A stretch of 64,000 nt of DNA from Kingdonia uniflora (GCA_014058105.1 JACGCM010002205.1:5022001-5086000); one strand, 5' to 3'. Positions 11,522 to 23,544 are shown, numbered from the stretch's first letter. The notes: a model not told the origin generated them from the letters alone. Made by a program: numbers and translations.

Positions 11522-12930
11522 AATGATGTATTAAAGGGAGAAAATGAGAAACGACAGTCTTTAAAGTAGAAATTGAATTGTTATCTCGAGTACAGGAGGA
11601 GTCAATTTTTTTTAGTCAAAAATAAGAAAGGAAAATTAAAAAACGATGGTGGTTATAAAATAACGACTGTTAATGGAAGTCATATTGTTACAACAGAGCA
11701 ACCAAGTCGTAAATCTACCTCCAAAAGTGTCATTATTTACAGTTTCTGGCCAAGTGAATATAAAGATTTTTCCATGGATTAAAATACCAACCATAAAAAA
11801 GATTAAACATAAAAGCCAAGCAGGTTAGTCTGGTTAACCCTTTTAAGCCTTTTTATTTCTTCCTTTGTTTGGTAATGGATCATTCTGAGCTTTCTTTTGA
11901 GTAACTTGACCCCCCAATCTCTTAGTTTTATAATGGACTAGCAATGGTATGTTACTTCTAAAGGCTCTTAGTTGGTCTTAAAGAATCCCCATTCGATCCC
12001 TTCAATTCTGATTCTTCAACTAAATATGTAATGAAGAAACATCCATCTTTATTTATTATGATTTTTGTGAACTCTAAGCTTTGGTAATGAACTCCGAAAC
12101 TTTGAAATTGTTTATTGAAGTTAATTTAACCAAACGCTGAGGTAAAGAGGGATTTGTTTGAAGATGGAGAGAGTGAGCTATTAAGAAGAATATGAAGAGT
12201 TTTGTTGAGATAATTGTGGGACGACTTTGTGGGATTTTCACTTTTCAAAAACTCTTATAATTTTGGTGATTTTATTCCTCTTTTTAAGTCTTCTACTAAT
12301 GTGGTGATGATTCAACTATTTGTACTTAATAGGTTTCAATTAAATGACATAAAAGGTAATTATTTTTTAACTTATTTTTGTTTATAACCCAAATACTTAT
12401 TTGTGGAAAAACTTAAAAGGACAGTTTATGAATAAAAAAATATTTGGTTAAGATTTGTTAAGGTTCCCTAAAATAATGGTGACAGATTTGAAAGGACAAA
12501 ACAAGCTTAAAATTGCTTTAGACGGACTACCATGAGCATTTTTGTGTAGTAATGTGTAGAGTTACCTCCCTACCGATCGGTCAGAACATGAGCCATAATA
12601 CAAATGGAAAACATTTAGGTTGGATTTCCTTCCATCATACACAATTGTAAACTTAATAAAGCATCCCAAAATTACAAATTGCAAACTAGGGCAAAAGAAA
12701 CCATATCTGGAAATCATTTCCAAAAGATGGAAAACACATTGAAAATCATATACCCAAATTTAGAAACTACTCGAGGAATTGCTTTAATGGGTTTGAGAGA
12801 GATGTGAGTGAAAAGAGAAGCCACAACGTTGATGATGGAGAAACGAAGTTGACAACGACGGAGAGAGAGAAGCCACGTCGTTGATAGACAAGCCGACATA
12901 TTGACTTAGAGATTGATATATAAGTGCAAG
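11522..12930. other. Non-coding segment with a second CACTA-like end
   Basis: No gene seen. Between 11,540 and 11,740 it again shows ACGAC/GTCGT-type motifs like those near 5,300-5,740. At about 12,528-12,552 it ends in a sequence whose reverse complement is TACTACACAAAAATGCTCAT, close to the CACTA consensus. Either the CACTA element extends to here and 11,521 is an internal copy, or two elements adjoin. A simple GAGAGAGAGA-rich stretch with a short ORF follows (12,714-12,899, not credible). Confidence 0.4.
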
Positions 12931-13533
12931 GTTTTAGTGTTAGGTTTCACTTTAAATTACTTAAATAACCTTACTCGGTCTGGTTCGGTTTTTAACCGGT
13001 GTATAACTTTAGGAACCAAAACTGAATCGGTAACTTCGGTTTGACTAAAACTGGAATAAAAAACTGAACCGGCCTTGCTAGAAACTGACCAAATCCGTCG
13101 GTTCCGGTCAAGTTTCTTGGTTTTTGGTTTTTCATGTATATCCCTAGCTTAGAGATCAATTGGGAATTTACTTAGTCCTATTTTCTAAAAAAATGGTATA
13201 TGAGGAACCAATTTTACGTATCTATATGCAATTAGATGTTACTTGATAACATTTAGAGGTATATATGCACTAATAACAATCTATAGTATCCTAGAATGTT
13301 AGTTTAAAGACGTGACTAATCTACCTATCTTGTGAACTCAACAGGCTTAGAAAAGTTGGGATTTAATCTGTAGAAAAGAATTTCATGAGTATTAGAAAAT
13401 GAGCACGGTTTAACTATTACACAATTAAAAATCATTTATTTTCTATTATTCTAACTACTATGATATATTTATATGCATTTAAAATGTTTATCAAGAATTG
13501 CTACTAATTACGATTTATATTTTTGCATGACAG

Positions 13534-14380
13534 ATGTTTGTGAAGCTCAAGAATGTTAAGTTCCCTCCATTGCTGCTTACTGGAGCCAACCACCTCACTT
13601 GGCGTATTAATACTGACTTGTACCTGAAGTCTCTGGGTCTGTAACAGACCATCGTCACTGCCAATACTAAAAATCCCGGGGACAAAGCAAAGGCTTTGTT
13701 TATCCTCCGTCATCATATTCTAGATGACCTAAAGACAGAATACCTTAACAAGGTTGATCCAGCTAACTTATGGGCAAACTTGAAGGGGCGTTATGGTAAG
13801 CAAAATACCATTATACTCCCAAAAGCGATGCACCAATGGAATAGAATCTGGTTTCATGATTTTTGGACCGTCGCTGATTATAACTCAACAGTCCACAAAA
13901 TTACTTCTGCACTTCAGCTGTGTAAGAAGAAAGTTATTGATGTTGACATGATAAATAAGACTTTATCTACTTTTTATACTAGTAATATTGCGCTTCAGAG
14001 GTAATATCAGCGAGAGAACATTATGACTCACGAAGCTTTGATTAAGGCACTGCTCCTCTTTGAGCAGAATGATGAAACAACTGGTGAAGAATAACGATAT
14101 GTGGCCTTCTATGAGTACGTCATTTCCCAAGTCACACAATGTTCAGTTTCAGGGAAACAACAATGGCGGTCATGGATGCAAACATGGAAAGGGCAAAAGA
14201 GGATACAAGGGAAACAAGAAGGGCGGGAACCGTAAACCTAACGGTCCAAAGAAAGGTAAATGATTTAAGAAATCTGGCAAACCAGGGAAAGGGAAGAAGG
14301 ACAAAAAGTTATATTAAGGATCTCTTTTCTTTAATTGTGGTAGAATAGGACACTGGGCGCGGGATTACCAGTCAGTAAGG
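13534..14380 (+). pseudogene. Copia B gag
   Basis: Gag homologous to that of element A: MFVKLKNVKFP, LLLTGANHLTW, LWANLKGRYG and MHQWNRIWFHDF, followed by a basic Gly/Lys-rich linker. The zinc knuckle at about 14,325-14,365 is broken: the first cysteine is replaced by Phe and the last by Tyr (FNCGRIGHWARDY), while the same motif is intact in element A. A stop interrupts the frame at about 13,640 and others lie in the linker. Role of the intact family: RNA packaging. Confidence 0.85.
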
Positions 14381-14830
14381 GTAGCCAGAGATGACATAGA
14401 CCATACTCATCATGTAGTTGTTGATACTGACTCCACCCCTATAGAGTTTGTAGCATCAGACTTCTTTGGTAATACTGATACAGGCATGGATTAACTTACG
14501 GAGTGATTAGTAACAGTCTCTCAGTACATGTGTGATGTTACAGTAGAGAGTACTAGTAATTTCTTTTATTTAGTTGCAAAGAGTAAATTTACTTTTATTA
14601 ACACTTTTTGACTATGTTGGGAACATATCATTTATGCTTAAAAAGTGTTCGTGACACACATTCAGTATCCGTCTATGAGATTTTATTTTGTTCTACTTAT
14701 GATTATTCAAATTATTGCTTGGTATATTAGTTAATTTGTTGCATAATAGTTTTTAATATGCTATTATATACATGTTGCCCATGGATCTCTCTACTCATAG
14801 AGCACTGATTGATAATAGAACGAGTCACGA

Positions 14831-15240
14831 CACATGTCTTATTGACAGTGGTACCACGCACTCGATCCTTCAAGATAAATGGTATTTATCAAACTTGACT
14901 GCGTAGGTTAGGAACATTCAAACTGCTGCTGGGTCTGCCAGTATCACAGAGGGCTCAGGAAGCGCCATGTTATTACTCCTTAATGGTACGATACTGAGTA
15001 TCAAGTCCATTTTGTTTACTGGTAAATCTCCCAAGAATTTATTGAGTTTTAAAGACATACATGATAACGACTATCAAGTAAACACGATAGGAGATGATGA
15101 GAACCAAATTTTATGTATCACATATTCGCCTAACGGTCAAAAACTTATATTGAAACTATGTCCAATGTATGCCTTAAGGCTTTATTCTATTGCATTCAGG
15201 CATACCAAAATATATGCAATCACTAACTTTTCTCCATTAC
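14831..15240 (+). pseudogene. Copia B protease region
   Basis: Aspartic protease of the copia polyprotein. The active-site motif is present as LIDSGTTHSIL (14,840-14,872), then a stop (TAG) after NLTA, then the conserved SPKNLLSFKDIHDN block. About 330 bp without coding potential separates it from gag; the same spacer is present in element A (1-370), so it is a family feature or an old shared insertion. Confidence 0.75.
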
Positions 15241-16230
15241 AAGAGAAAATATTTAGGATTTTGTATGATCGTTTCAGACATCCCGGACAATGGATGATGA
15301 GGAAAATTATCAATAGTACTTCTGTACATTCACTCACGGGAGAGAAGATTCAGGTTTTGTAAGCTTATAGTCCAGCCTAGTAAGACCAAGGTGGAGTCAG
15401 AGTCTCTAGCCTTTCTCCAACGTATCCATGAAGATATATGCTGACCTATCCATCCACATAGTGGTCTGTTTAAATACTAAATGGTCTTAATTGATGCATC
15501 TGCGAGATGGTCATACGTTTACCTATTGTTATCTAAGAATATGGCATTTCCAGAGTTACTTTCCCATATTATCTAATTGTTAGCTTATTTCCTGGATCAC
15601 TTGATCAAATTTGTGAGATTTGACGGTGCTGACAGTTTTACCTCAAACGCTTTTGTTAATTATTGTACCGTTAATGGGATAGATGTCGAGCATCCAGAAC
15701 CCCATGTCTATACCTAGAATGGGATGGCAAAGAATCAAATAAAGCATTGCAATTAATTGTTAGGCCACTGTTATTACAACTTTAGTTTCCAGCCACTGCG
15801 TGGAGCCATGCAATTCTCTATGCTACCGCCCTGATTAAAATTCACCCGACAGCGAATAATCATTATTCACTATTGCAACTAGTAACTAGGTCGGAGTCCG
15901 ATGTTGCCCATTTACGAACATTTAGATGTTCCGTGCAGGTATCGATCGTACCGCCGCAACATACCAAGATAGGATCTCAACGTCGGTTTGATATCTATGT
16001 GGGTTGGGATTTATCATCTATCACTCGATATTTAGAACTCACTATCAGGGACGTATGTACTGTGAGATTCACAGATTATCACTTTGATAAGACAATTTTC
16101 CCAGTATTAGGAGGAGATATGATAGTCAATGCTGAGGAGGTTTCCAAGATTAATTGGAAAATACCATCGTTGTCTCATCTAGATCCTCTAACTAAGCACG
16201 GTTACAAGGAAATGTAACAGATTCTACACT
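15241..16230 (+). pseudogene. Copia B integrase
   Basis: Contains the GAG-pre-integrase block (YDRFRHPGQWMMRKIIN), then, in shifting frames, the rve core (VLIDASARWSYVYLL; RFDGADSFTSNAF; NGIDVEHPEPHV) and the C-terminal FDIYVGWDLSSITRYLE and DYHFDKTIFPVLGG. The domain order fits Ty1/copia integrase. Multiple stops (for example at 15,361 and 15,714-15,760) and lost catalytic context mean it is inactive. Confidence 0.8.
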
Positions 16231-16789
16231 TACAACAAATCGATTATAAATTGTTGGATGCATTCAACGGTGCTGCTAAAGTAACCAAGGCGAATGTACC
16301 GATAAGTAATTCATCTGCACGACTAGATGTTTAGGAAACTGGTATGCGACCCTCAAATGAATCCAAGCGACACTTCACCAGAAAATGCCCCGCTGCAAAG
16401 AAGGATGCTGAGCCGAGGGTTAAAAAATAGTGTATGGGAAAAAAAAAGACTAATGGTGTAGTCGGTTCATCAAGGATGAAACCTCTTATTGACAGGGTTA
16501 TACTAGCTACGTGTTAACGTAAATTATTAGGAGACATTCTCGGCGTGGCACATGTACATGATAATTAAGAGATCTCAATTAACTTTGTTTCTAATAATAC
16601 CACGTGAGATCATTTAGAAGTAGTAGTCAACGAATTATTCACTTTCGCTATTGCGCTTGCCATCGAAGATGATGATCCAGAATCACTCACTGTAGACAAA
16701 TGTAGATGTCGTACAGATTGGTCTGAGTGAGAGGCTGCGATCAATGCGTAGCTCAGCTCGCTAGCTAAACACGAAGTGTTTGGACCAAT

Positions 16790-17430
16790 AGCCCCTAGGC
16801 AAGATGCCATCAAGCATGTCGGTTATAAATTGGTATTCATACGTAAACGTAATGAACTGGGAAAGATAGTTAGGTACAAGGCAAAACTAGTTGCCTAGAA
16901 CTTTTCTCAAAGACCTGACATCGATTGCAATAAAATCTACTCTTCAGTCATAAATGTCATAATGATCCGTTACTTGATCAGTTTGTCAGTCGTTGAAAAC
17001 GAGCTTGACATGCGTCTTATGGATGTAGTTACTGCTTATCTATATGGGAAATTAAATATGGAGATCTATATGAAGCTACCAGATGGGTTTAAGCTTCCGA
17101 AAGCGATAATGCCCGGTGCACGGGGTGCCTATGTAATAAAATTTGATAAGTCACTGTACGGTCTGAAATAGTCAGGGCGCATTTGGCATAATAGGTTGAC
17201 TGAATATTTGAAAGCTGAAGGGTTTGCAAATAGTCATGCTTTCCCATGTACTTTCATCAAGAAAATAGATGCTAGTTTCGTCATAATTGCAGTATACATA
17301 GATGATTTAAACATCATCGGAACTCCGTAGAAGATTGTGAAAGCCGCCAAATACATTGGGAAGGAATTCGAAATGAAAGACCTTAGGAAGACCAAGTTTT
17401 GTCTTGGTTTGCAGATCGAACATCTTTGAA
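16790..17430 (+). pseudogene. Copia B reverse transcriptase
   Basis: RT domain with IDCNKIYS, MDVVTAYLYG, IYMKLPDGF and SLYGLK, and the catalytic motif VYIDDLNIIG (YIDD, about 17,295-17,320), equivalent to the YVDD box. Stops lie after SLYGLK (TAG at 17,169) and before the C-terminal part. The family synthesises cDNA from element RNA in particles. It is not functional here. Confidence 0.85.
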
Positions 17431-17599
17431 GTAACATACTCATACATCAGGTGATGTATACCAAAAGGGTCATCAAATGTTTCGTTATGGATACGACACA
17501 TAGTGCCAAGACGCTTATGCATGTCTGTTCATTGGATGTGAACAAGGACATATATCGTCTACCAGATGAGGGGAAAACTCTTAGGGCTTGAGGTACCAT

Positions 17600-18240
17600 A
17601 TCTAGGAGCTATTGGTGCTTTAATATACTTTGTACGCAACCTGATATCTCATTCTTAGTGAACTATTTGGCTTGCAATAGTTCCGTTCCTTCCCAAAGGC
17701 ACTGGAATATGATCAAACACATTCTGAGGTATTTGATCAGTACGACAGACTGGGGTCCGTTCTATCCAAAAAATGGCAAACATAAAATTATAGGATACGC
17801 CGATGCAGGAGACTTGTCAGATCCACATAAAGGCCGATTATAGTCGGGTTATGTGTTCTTGTATGGAAATACAGCGATTTCATGGAGGTCGGTGAAGCAG
17901 ATGATGGTTGCTATATCCTCAAACCATACGAAGATTCTTGCACTTCATGAAGCTGGCAGAGAATATTTTTGGTTGCGATCCATGATTAATCACATCAACA
18001 GAAGTTGCGGTCTAAGTTCTATCCAAAATAAATCGACGACTCTGTATAAAGACAACACAACTTGCAACTTCAAGTTAAAGGCAGATTTATTGAATGACAG
18101 AACAAAGCACATTTCACCCATATTCTTTCACATACACGAGTTGTAGAAGTCGAATAAGATTGACGTCGTTCAAGTTTGTTTAAAAGATAACTTAGCTGAC
18201 CTATTCACGAAGGCTCTTGCACATCCTATATTCAAGATAT
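17600..18240 (+). pseudogene. Copia B RNase H
   Basis: Copia RNase H domain: HWNMIKHILRYL, IGYADAGDLSDPHKGR, VFLYGNTAISWRS, HTKILALHEAGRE and DRTKHISPIFFHIHEL, ending in a frame that reads DNLADLFTKAL. Two stops break the frame (at about 17,841 and 18,144). It is followed by non-coding sequence and the 3' LTR. Confidence 0.85.
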
Positions 18241-18545
18241 TGGTACACGGAATCAGAATGCAAAGTTTATATGATTTATTGTCTCAGGGAGATCAACGTT
18301 GGAGGGAGTAATCCCGTTCTGACGTAGACACATACGTGTCGTACTCTTTTTCTTGATAGTGCCATTTTTATCATAAGAGGTTTTACTGACTAAAGATTTT
18401 GATGAGGCAACATATACACGTCCACAACCCATACAGGGCATAGGATTGTACTCTTTCCTTGTACAACTTTTTGCCCAATGGGGTTTTGCTAGGCAGAGGT
18501 TTTAACGAGGCAAGGTATCCTGGTATGGAATACCCCAAGGGGGAG

Positions 18546-18806
18546 TATTTGGAGTTGGGTCCGGCCTAAGGTGGAACCCAACTGGGTCAGGGTTTTCCCA
18601 TTAGACTCCTAACAAGCTCATATAAGCTAGGGCTTTGTGGGGAGAGTTTTGTAGAGAGGTATTTATATATTTGTAAGGTTCCATATTGTAACCTGCAACA
18701 ACCTCAGGGTTTACTATCTATGAAATCAAGCTCTAGGTTTCCATCATATACTTAGTGTTGATTTATTGTCTGTGATTGCTTAAGTAGATTAGTTTGGTAT
18801 CCAACA
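18546..18806 (+). repeat. 3' LTR of copia B (261 bp)
   Basis: Preceded by the polypurine tract CCAAGGGGGAG. It starts TATTTGGAGTTGGGTCC and ends GGTATCCAACA. The second half matches the surviving 5' LTR at 3,524-3,666. The following bases (gttcc) would be the target duplication, but the left partner is lost. Confidence 0.75.
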
Positions 18807-21315
18807 GTTCCAATGTAAGAGTTTGATCAGGCTAGCTTGTCTTCCAATTTAGAACATCTCCAATAGGTTTTTTAAACGCTTCATGGACTTTATTCTTCGG
18901 TTTTCATAATTTCTTCACGTAAGGTAGTGAATCTTTTCCCGTGATTAATTGATGTGTGTAATCCGCCCAACGTAATAGTGAGACCTTCAGGTAGTTCCTC
19001 TAATTTCTTAATCTTGTAACACTAGCAATCCAGTGACCCGAGGGAAAACAACTGACATAAACCATAATTACATAGATGAATTGAAGATTGAGGGAAGATA
19101 TTGTTCTTCTCTAAAATTTGTCTTCAACACTAACCCAAAATAAAGCATCCCCAATACTCCCAGTTCCCAAACATTAATATTGAAAACTCATTCTTTCTAC
19201 ACCAAACCCCCTCATCTATACACCCAATTCCCTACAAATCATCATCTCCATCACTAATTTCACAAATTCAAATTGAAATCATCAACATTTAAATCCCCAT
19301 TCACAAAAAAAAGAAACCTAAAAGAGAAAGTCAGCGAGAGTACTAACCAAGAAACAATGAGAGAGAGAGAGAGGTTTAGTAACTTGCTCCAATTTGATTT
19401 TTTTTTTCAATTTAGAAGAGAGAAGGACAGAGTTGCGAGAACAAGACAGGGGAGAGTTGGAGTTTTTGCAGAAGGAGGGAGAAGTTTTGTTATACAGACA
19501 AAAAATGTTTCAAAGAAAAAAGCCAAGTGTAGTATGAAAACACTTCCTACAGTTGTTTGATTAATTCCATATTGTTTCTTTTTCAACGAGCAATATGGCA
19601 CGCGCTAGCGCGTACGAACGCATTATTTGTAATAATTAAATTGGATTTGAGTATAATTTTGTGATATATTAAGGTTTACTTTTTTTTGCTTAGGAATACC
19701 ATATTATGCCCGCATTTTTAACAAAAAATTATATGCCGGATAATACTCGTCATTAGATATAGTATTTGCAATAAGACGATAACTAGATATTAGTCGATTT
19801 TGATCAAATAAACTTGTACTAATTTTTTGTATCTCTTGAGGTACCTTGAATGATGTTCTCATTTGCACATTGTTAACTCTATTCTTACTAAGGTTAAAGA
19901 ATCTTTGAGCGAATTGAACGAAAGCTTACGAACTATTGTGATCTTCATATCCAAGTGGAATCACATAGTGTGTCGGTTATATACATAGGATAACAGAGAC
20001 AACTATCAAATGACTCAAATGTACTTAGTATTATAATTTTTAATTTTGAAATAAATCTATCTAATTTGGATTAATTTTTTTAATATAGCTTCGTGCGTTG
20101 ACTTTTATTCTTATCATTTTCCTCATATTGATAGAGGTTGGGTCATTTTCATTCTCTTAAATTGATTTGGGCCCATCTCTAAACATTTCGATGGGCTCAA
20201 ATTAACGATTAGCCGTCAAATCCAGTACGTTTGGTCACGTAACCTATTACCGACGATTGGGTGTCCTTCTAGAGATTCACATAGATTTGCCTACTGCTTA
20301 CCCTCACCCATTGAGACATAACCAATCTCAAACTCAAACTCAAAGTCAAACTCAAACCTACTACTTCCAATGTTGAAACGTGTATTAAATTCGGACCATT
20401 ATTTTTTCACAACCTCCATTTTTTTTGGTAAATCTTTATTTGAATTCAAGTCTACATTGTATAATTATTACCATCACAATGTTATCAGATAATCAGATAA
20501 TCAAATAATCAAATATTGCATCACAATGTTAACTTGCGATAATTAATCAAACCCAGAGTACTTTTCATGTAATTATATACTTGCGTGCAAACACATTATT
20601 TTTGAGAATAAGATGGGGTTTTGTATTATCTTTTGAAATATAAATGTAATCAATTTTACGTTGGGTAAACTCTTGAATGTTGAAGGGAATTTGATTTGAG
20701 TCTCCTCCTTAGGACCAAATGATTTGAGTCTCCCCCTTAGGACCAAATATATATTGGGTAAATAAGGGGAGACATGAGGAATCTGATGTTCCATTGGCCA
20801 CTTGTGTTTCAAAATGGTACCAATGAATTAGAAAGCTGAGTGTTACAAGAATTTCAACATGAGTTGTCATGAGGAATGTTGAAGGGTGTCACTTGTTCTG
20901 AATGTTAACATGTATGCTCAAAATATCTACACATTTAGTCAATTTCAAGAATATCCATTATAGAGCATTTTGTGATGAGTTGTACTATGCTACTTGTATG
21001 ATCTCTGTTTACCTTCTAGTCTCTGGATGCCTGATTGATTAGGTGAAGGTCTTAAGTGCAATTCCTAATTTCAGGTGAAGGCTTCTGGTGATCTAACTAT
21101 TTATAAGGGTTTAGTAGAACCCCTAGAGATCACTGTAAGACGTGAAAGGCAATTCTGACTCTCTCTACCGTTGGGTTAGCACTTTAAGTGCAATGTTGCT
21201 AATACGCTGTCTCTATGTATTTTATCGTACATACTTATTTTCTAGCAGGAAACATAAACTTGCATTCATGTCATTAGTTTAGTTTTACTTTTACATTCAC
21301 GTGTAAGTGAATCCT
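18807..21315. other. Region without recognised genes; palindrome at 19,600-19,613
   Basis: AT-rich. A GA-rich tract (19,360-19,450) underlies a non-credible ORF. A perfect 14-bp palindrome ACGCGCTAGCGCGT stands out in AT-rich surroundings, next to an 8-bp inverted repeat CCATATTG/CAATATGG (19,567-19,574 and 19,591-19,598). It may mark a transposon terminus. A short tandem duplication (gatttgagtctcc...aggaccaaat) occurs at 20,691-20,748. No promoter or RNA gene was recognised. Confidence 0.4.
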
Positions 21316-21612
21316 TAGCTGACAAAAGGCTATGTTAGAGTGCAGAAGCGAGCAAAGCTGAAAGTGGCAGCCCCATATATCACCATGGTGCTTAGAGTAG
21401 AGAAAGCTCTCAGAGCTATCTACGTTTGTTGCTTTGATAAAGACCCCATAGAAGAAGATGATGAGAGAGTACTTTGTGTCATGCTTCGTGCAGTATTCCC
21501 AACAGTTGGACAATCTGAGATAGATAGAATTGTTAGTGAGAAGGTAAAGAAAGTGGCTAAAGGTGGTGAGGAAGACAGATATCCAGCGATCTTCAATCCT
21601 GCAACAAAATAA
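21316..21612 (+). pseudogene. Conserved plant gene fragment, function not recognised
   Basis: One exon-like frame with balanced, non-transposon amino acid composition: YVRVQKRAKLKVAAPYITMV, LRVEKALRAIYVCCFDKD, then an acidic patch PIEEDDERVLCVMLRAVFPT and a basic, amphipathic SEIDRIVSEKVKKVAKG, closing with TAA. The codon structure and lack of stops suggest real exonic origin. I recall similar plant proteins but cannot name one. It is on the plus strand, unlike the other captured fragments at 22.5-32 kb. No upstream exon is visible; a stop sits 8 codons before VQKRAK. Confidence 0.55.
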
Positions 21613-22509
21613 CAGTGAAAACTAAGAAACTGACAACCCTCTTTGTTGTAAATTGTAAGTTAATTTATGCTTGTGACTTGATTAAGAAATTTTGTAGTTA
21701 TTCACGGTATTGTAGTGATGGTGAAGCTCTTATATTTTCTAATTATGGTAGCTTTTATAAGATTTCATAAGGATACAAGTTAACGTAGAGATATATCTGA
21801 AAACTCTACCATCTTCTGTTTCACTGCATCAACTGTCTTTGAAATTTTGGAGAGATGTAACCAAAAAAGAGACATAATATGGAGTGAGATAGAGTGTATT
21901 TGAAGAGAACCTATACAAGAAATTTTGGAGAGTGAGATTTTATTTTACAGATCACAGAGATGAATTGCAAAATAAGATTCTTTCAGCTCGAAACATTTCA
22001 TACAAGACTTCTTTTTAGTTTGCTATATTTAGTTTTTAACATCAAACAGTAGGCTTTTACAGAATTCGTCCTTGACATTCTATAAATTGTAAAGGTTTGA
22101 TCACGGTAATTAACAGTTGATCTAAAACATGGTACCATTCTCATTTCATAGCAGAATACTATTTGGTTCAGGGCACACACAGTAGAGACCATGCAACTAG
22201 TCATGTTCCTTCAAATGCGAGTAGCATACGTAACTGCTATAACGAATAAACTGTAGTAAACTTATACACACTTACTGCCATAATGAATAAATTGTATAAA
22301 GATTATACAGGTAAAAGCAACAAAGACAATAACATAACAATCCCAAATACTAGTTCTGACTAAGCTTAATACTACGTACCATCTTTTCCTCCTACACTCA
22401 CTTTGATCCAGACATATTTATGTGTTCTTTACTTTGATTCTCAACTTTCGGGCAACTTGTAATGCTTTAGAATGAATCGGCTTTTTACTCCCATCACATT
22501 GCTCCACCT
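21613..22509. other. AT-rich segment, nothing recognised
   Basis: About 0.9 kb between the plus-strand exon fragment and the minus-strand DUF936 fragment. It may include the 3' flank of the former. No domain, RNA or repeat was recognised. Confidence 0.35.
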
Positions 22510-23540
22510 CTACCCAATTGATAACCTTAAGAATAAGAGACTAGGGGATTTTCGAGCATCATTAGCTGCAGGTCCCGTCGGTTTCGTCAACCCCTTTTTT
22601 AGGGCATCCTTCAAAAACTCCATAAACCAGTTTCCAGCTTCCAACTTGATATGTTTACCCAATTTAATTGTATTGCTAAAACAACTAGTAGTTGGTTTTT
22701 CATTCTCATCATTTTCGAAAATAATTTCAAGTGGAAGCTTTGTCAATGAAGTCGATAGTCCTTTTCTAGTTGTAGACCTCAAATGCTTCCCGAGGTTAGC
22801 TTTCTGATCATTTCGTTCTGAGGTGGCTAAGACCGACTTTTGCAGCACTGGTCTTCTTTTTGATGAATTAAACTCAGACTGATTGTTTTGGTCAAAAACT
22901 TCCTGTACAATAGAGGGATTATCTTTCTCTTGTTTCTTCAATGGGGTTCGTGCATGTAACCGCTTAAACTGACTCCAAATTACTTATTGCTTCCACAATA
23001 TGTTTATGGAACTCCAGGAACTGATCAAAGCAAGCACTTGGAGCATTTGCTCTCGCCGATCTGCTCAAATCTGAGAAGGTTCTGTAACAACGAAATACAT
23101 AATTATTAAATCTTGAAAATCATATTCAGGAATTAAGAAAATATTTTGGGGAAGTCTTTCATACTTGAGAACCCGAACTAAATTCTCTGTGGCTGAGGCA
23201 TCTCTTAGGGCTTGGAGAGCAACCTTCTGACTTGTTTCTCTGTTTTGCATTGCTTCCTATGAGAATTTAAATCGCAAATTAAATAAAATGCTGAGTAAAT
23301 ATATAAATGGACGCTGATTAAAATAAAAGCTTTAGGTTACCTTTCCAAGTATGCTTAACTTTCCTCGCAATGGCATAAGCAAAGAGGGGCTGTTGTTTAC
23401 CATTGGATTACTTGACTGCAACTGTGATTGGACACTCACTCCCTGCGGATTTTTCGAAGAACTTTGCACATCCTGATTTTGCGGATTGTTGTAAGCTATC
23501 ACTCTTGTGTTTCTTAACCTGGGAGCAGGAGTCGAACTCT
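22510..23540 (-). pseudogene. DUF936-family protein, C-terminal fragment
   Basis: Minus-strand exons of a plant DUF936 protein (function unknown; implicated in microtubule-associated roles in some species). Seen in order: PRLRNTRVIAYNNPQ (about 23,535-23,490), [20 protein letters not shown] and [19 protein letters not shown] (23,375-23,160), then after an intron [20 protein letters not shown] and EFHKHIVEAISNLESV (23,090-22,985), then a Ser/Lys-rich linker and GNWFMEFLKDALKKGL (22,941-22,560). The N-terminal DUF936 domain itself is absent. GT/AG-like borders are retained, so genomic DNA was captured. It directly abuts the serpin fragment, also minus. Confidence 0.7.
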
Positions 23541-23544
23541 TCTT

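Larger units (their letters stand above)
4981..13146. mobile_element. hAT-type insertion with gene fragments (8.17 kb)
   Basis: Bounded by an identical 8-bp duplication (GCTTAGAG), the signature length for hAT elements. The ends are short inverted repeats beginning TAGGG: left TAGGGTTGTACAC, right (reverse complement) TAGGGATATACAT. The subterminal regions on both sides are rich in GGTTCGGTTT/AAACCGAACC motifs, as in many plant hAT derivatives. No hAT transposase was found, so it is non-autonomous. Inside is a CACTA-like element with TRS120 and DRP2 fragments. It interrupts the leader of copia B, so it is younger than B. Confidence 0.75.
3524..18806 (+). mobile_element. Ty1/copia element B, interrupted by an 8.2-kb insertion
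   Basis: Plus-strand copia element with the order partial 5' LTR, PBS-like site, leader, gag, protease, integrase, reverse transcriptase, RNase H, polypurine tract and 3' LTR. This is the canonical copia order (integrase before RT). The leader is split at 4,981-13,146 by a hAT-type insertion. Many in-frame stops (for example TAG in the gag at the codon following the LGL motif, and several in integrase and RT) make it inactive. The 5' LTR is damaged by a MITE and its outer boundary is unclear. Element A on the opposite strand is its relative. Confidence 0.85.

Noticed and set aside
19273..19560. 95-residue plus-strand ORF
   Set aside because: Runs through a GA-rich tract and poly-T; no domain or homologue recognised.
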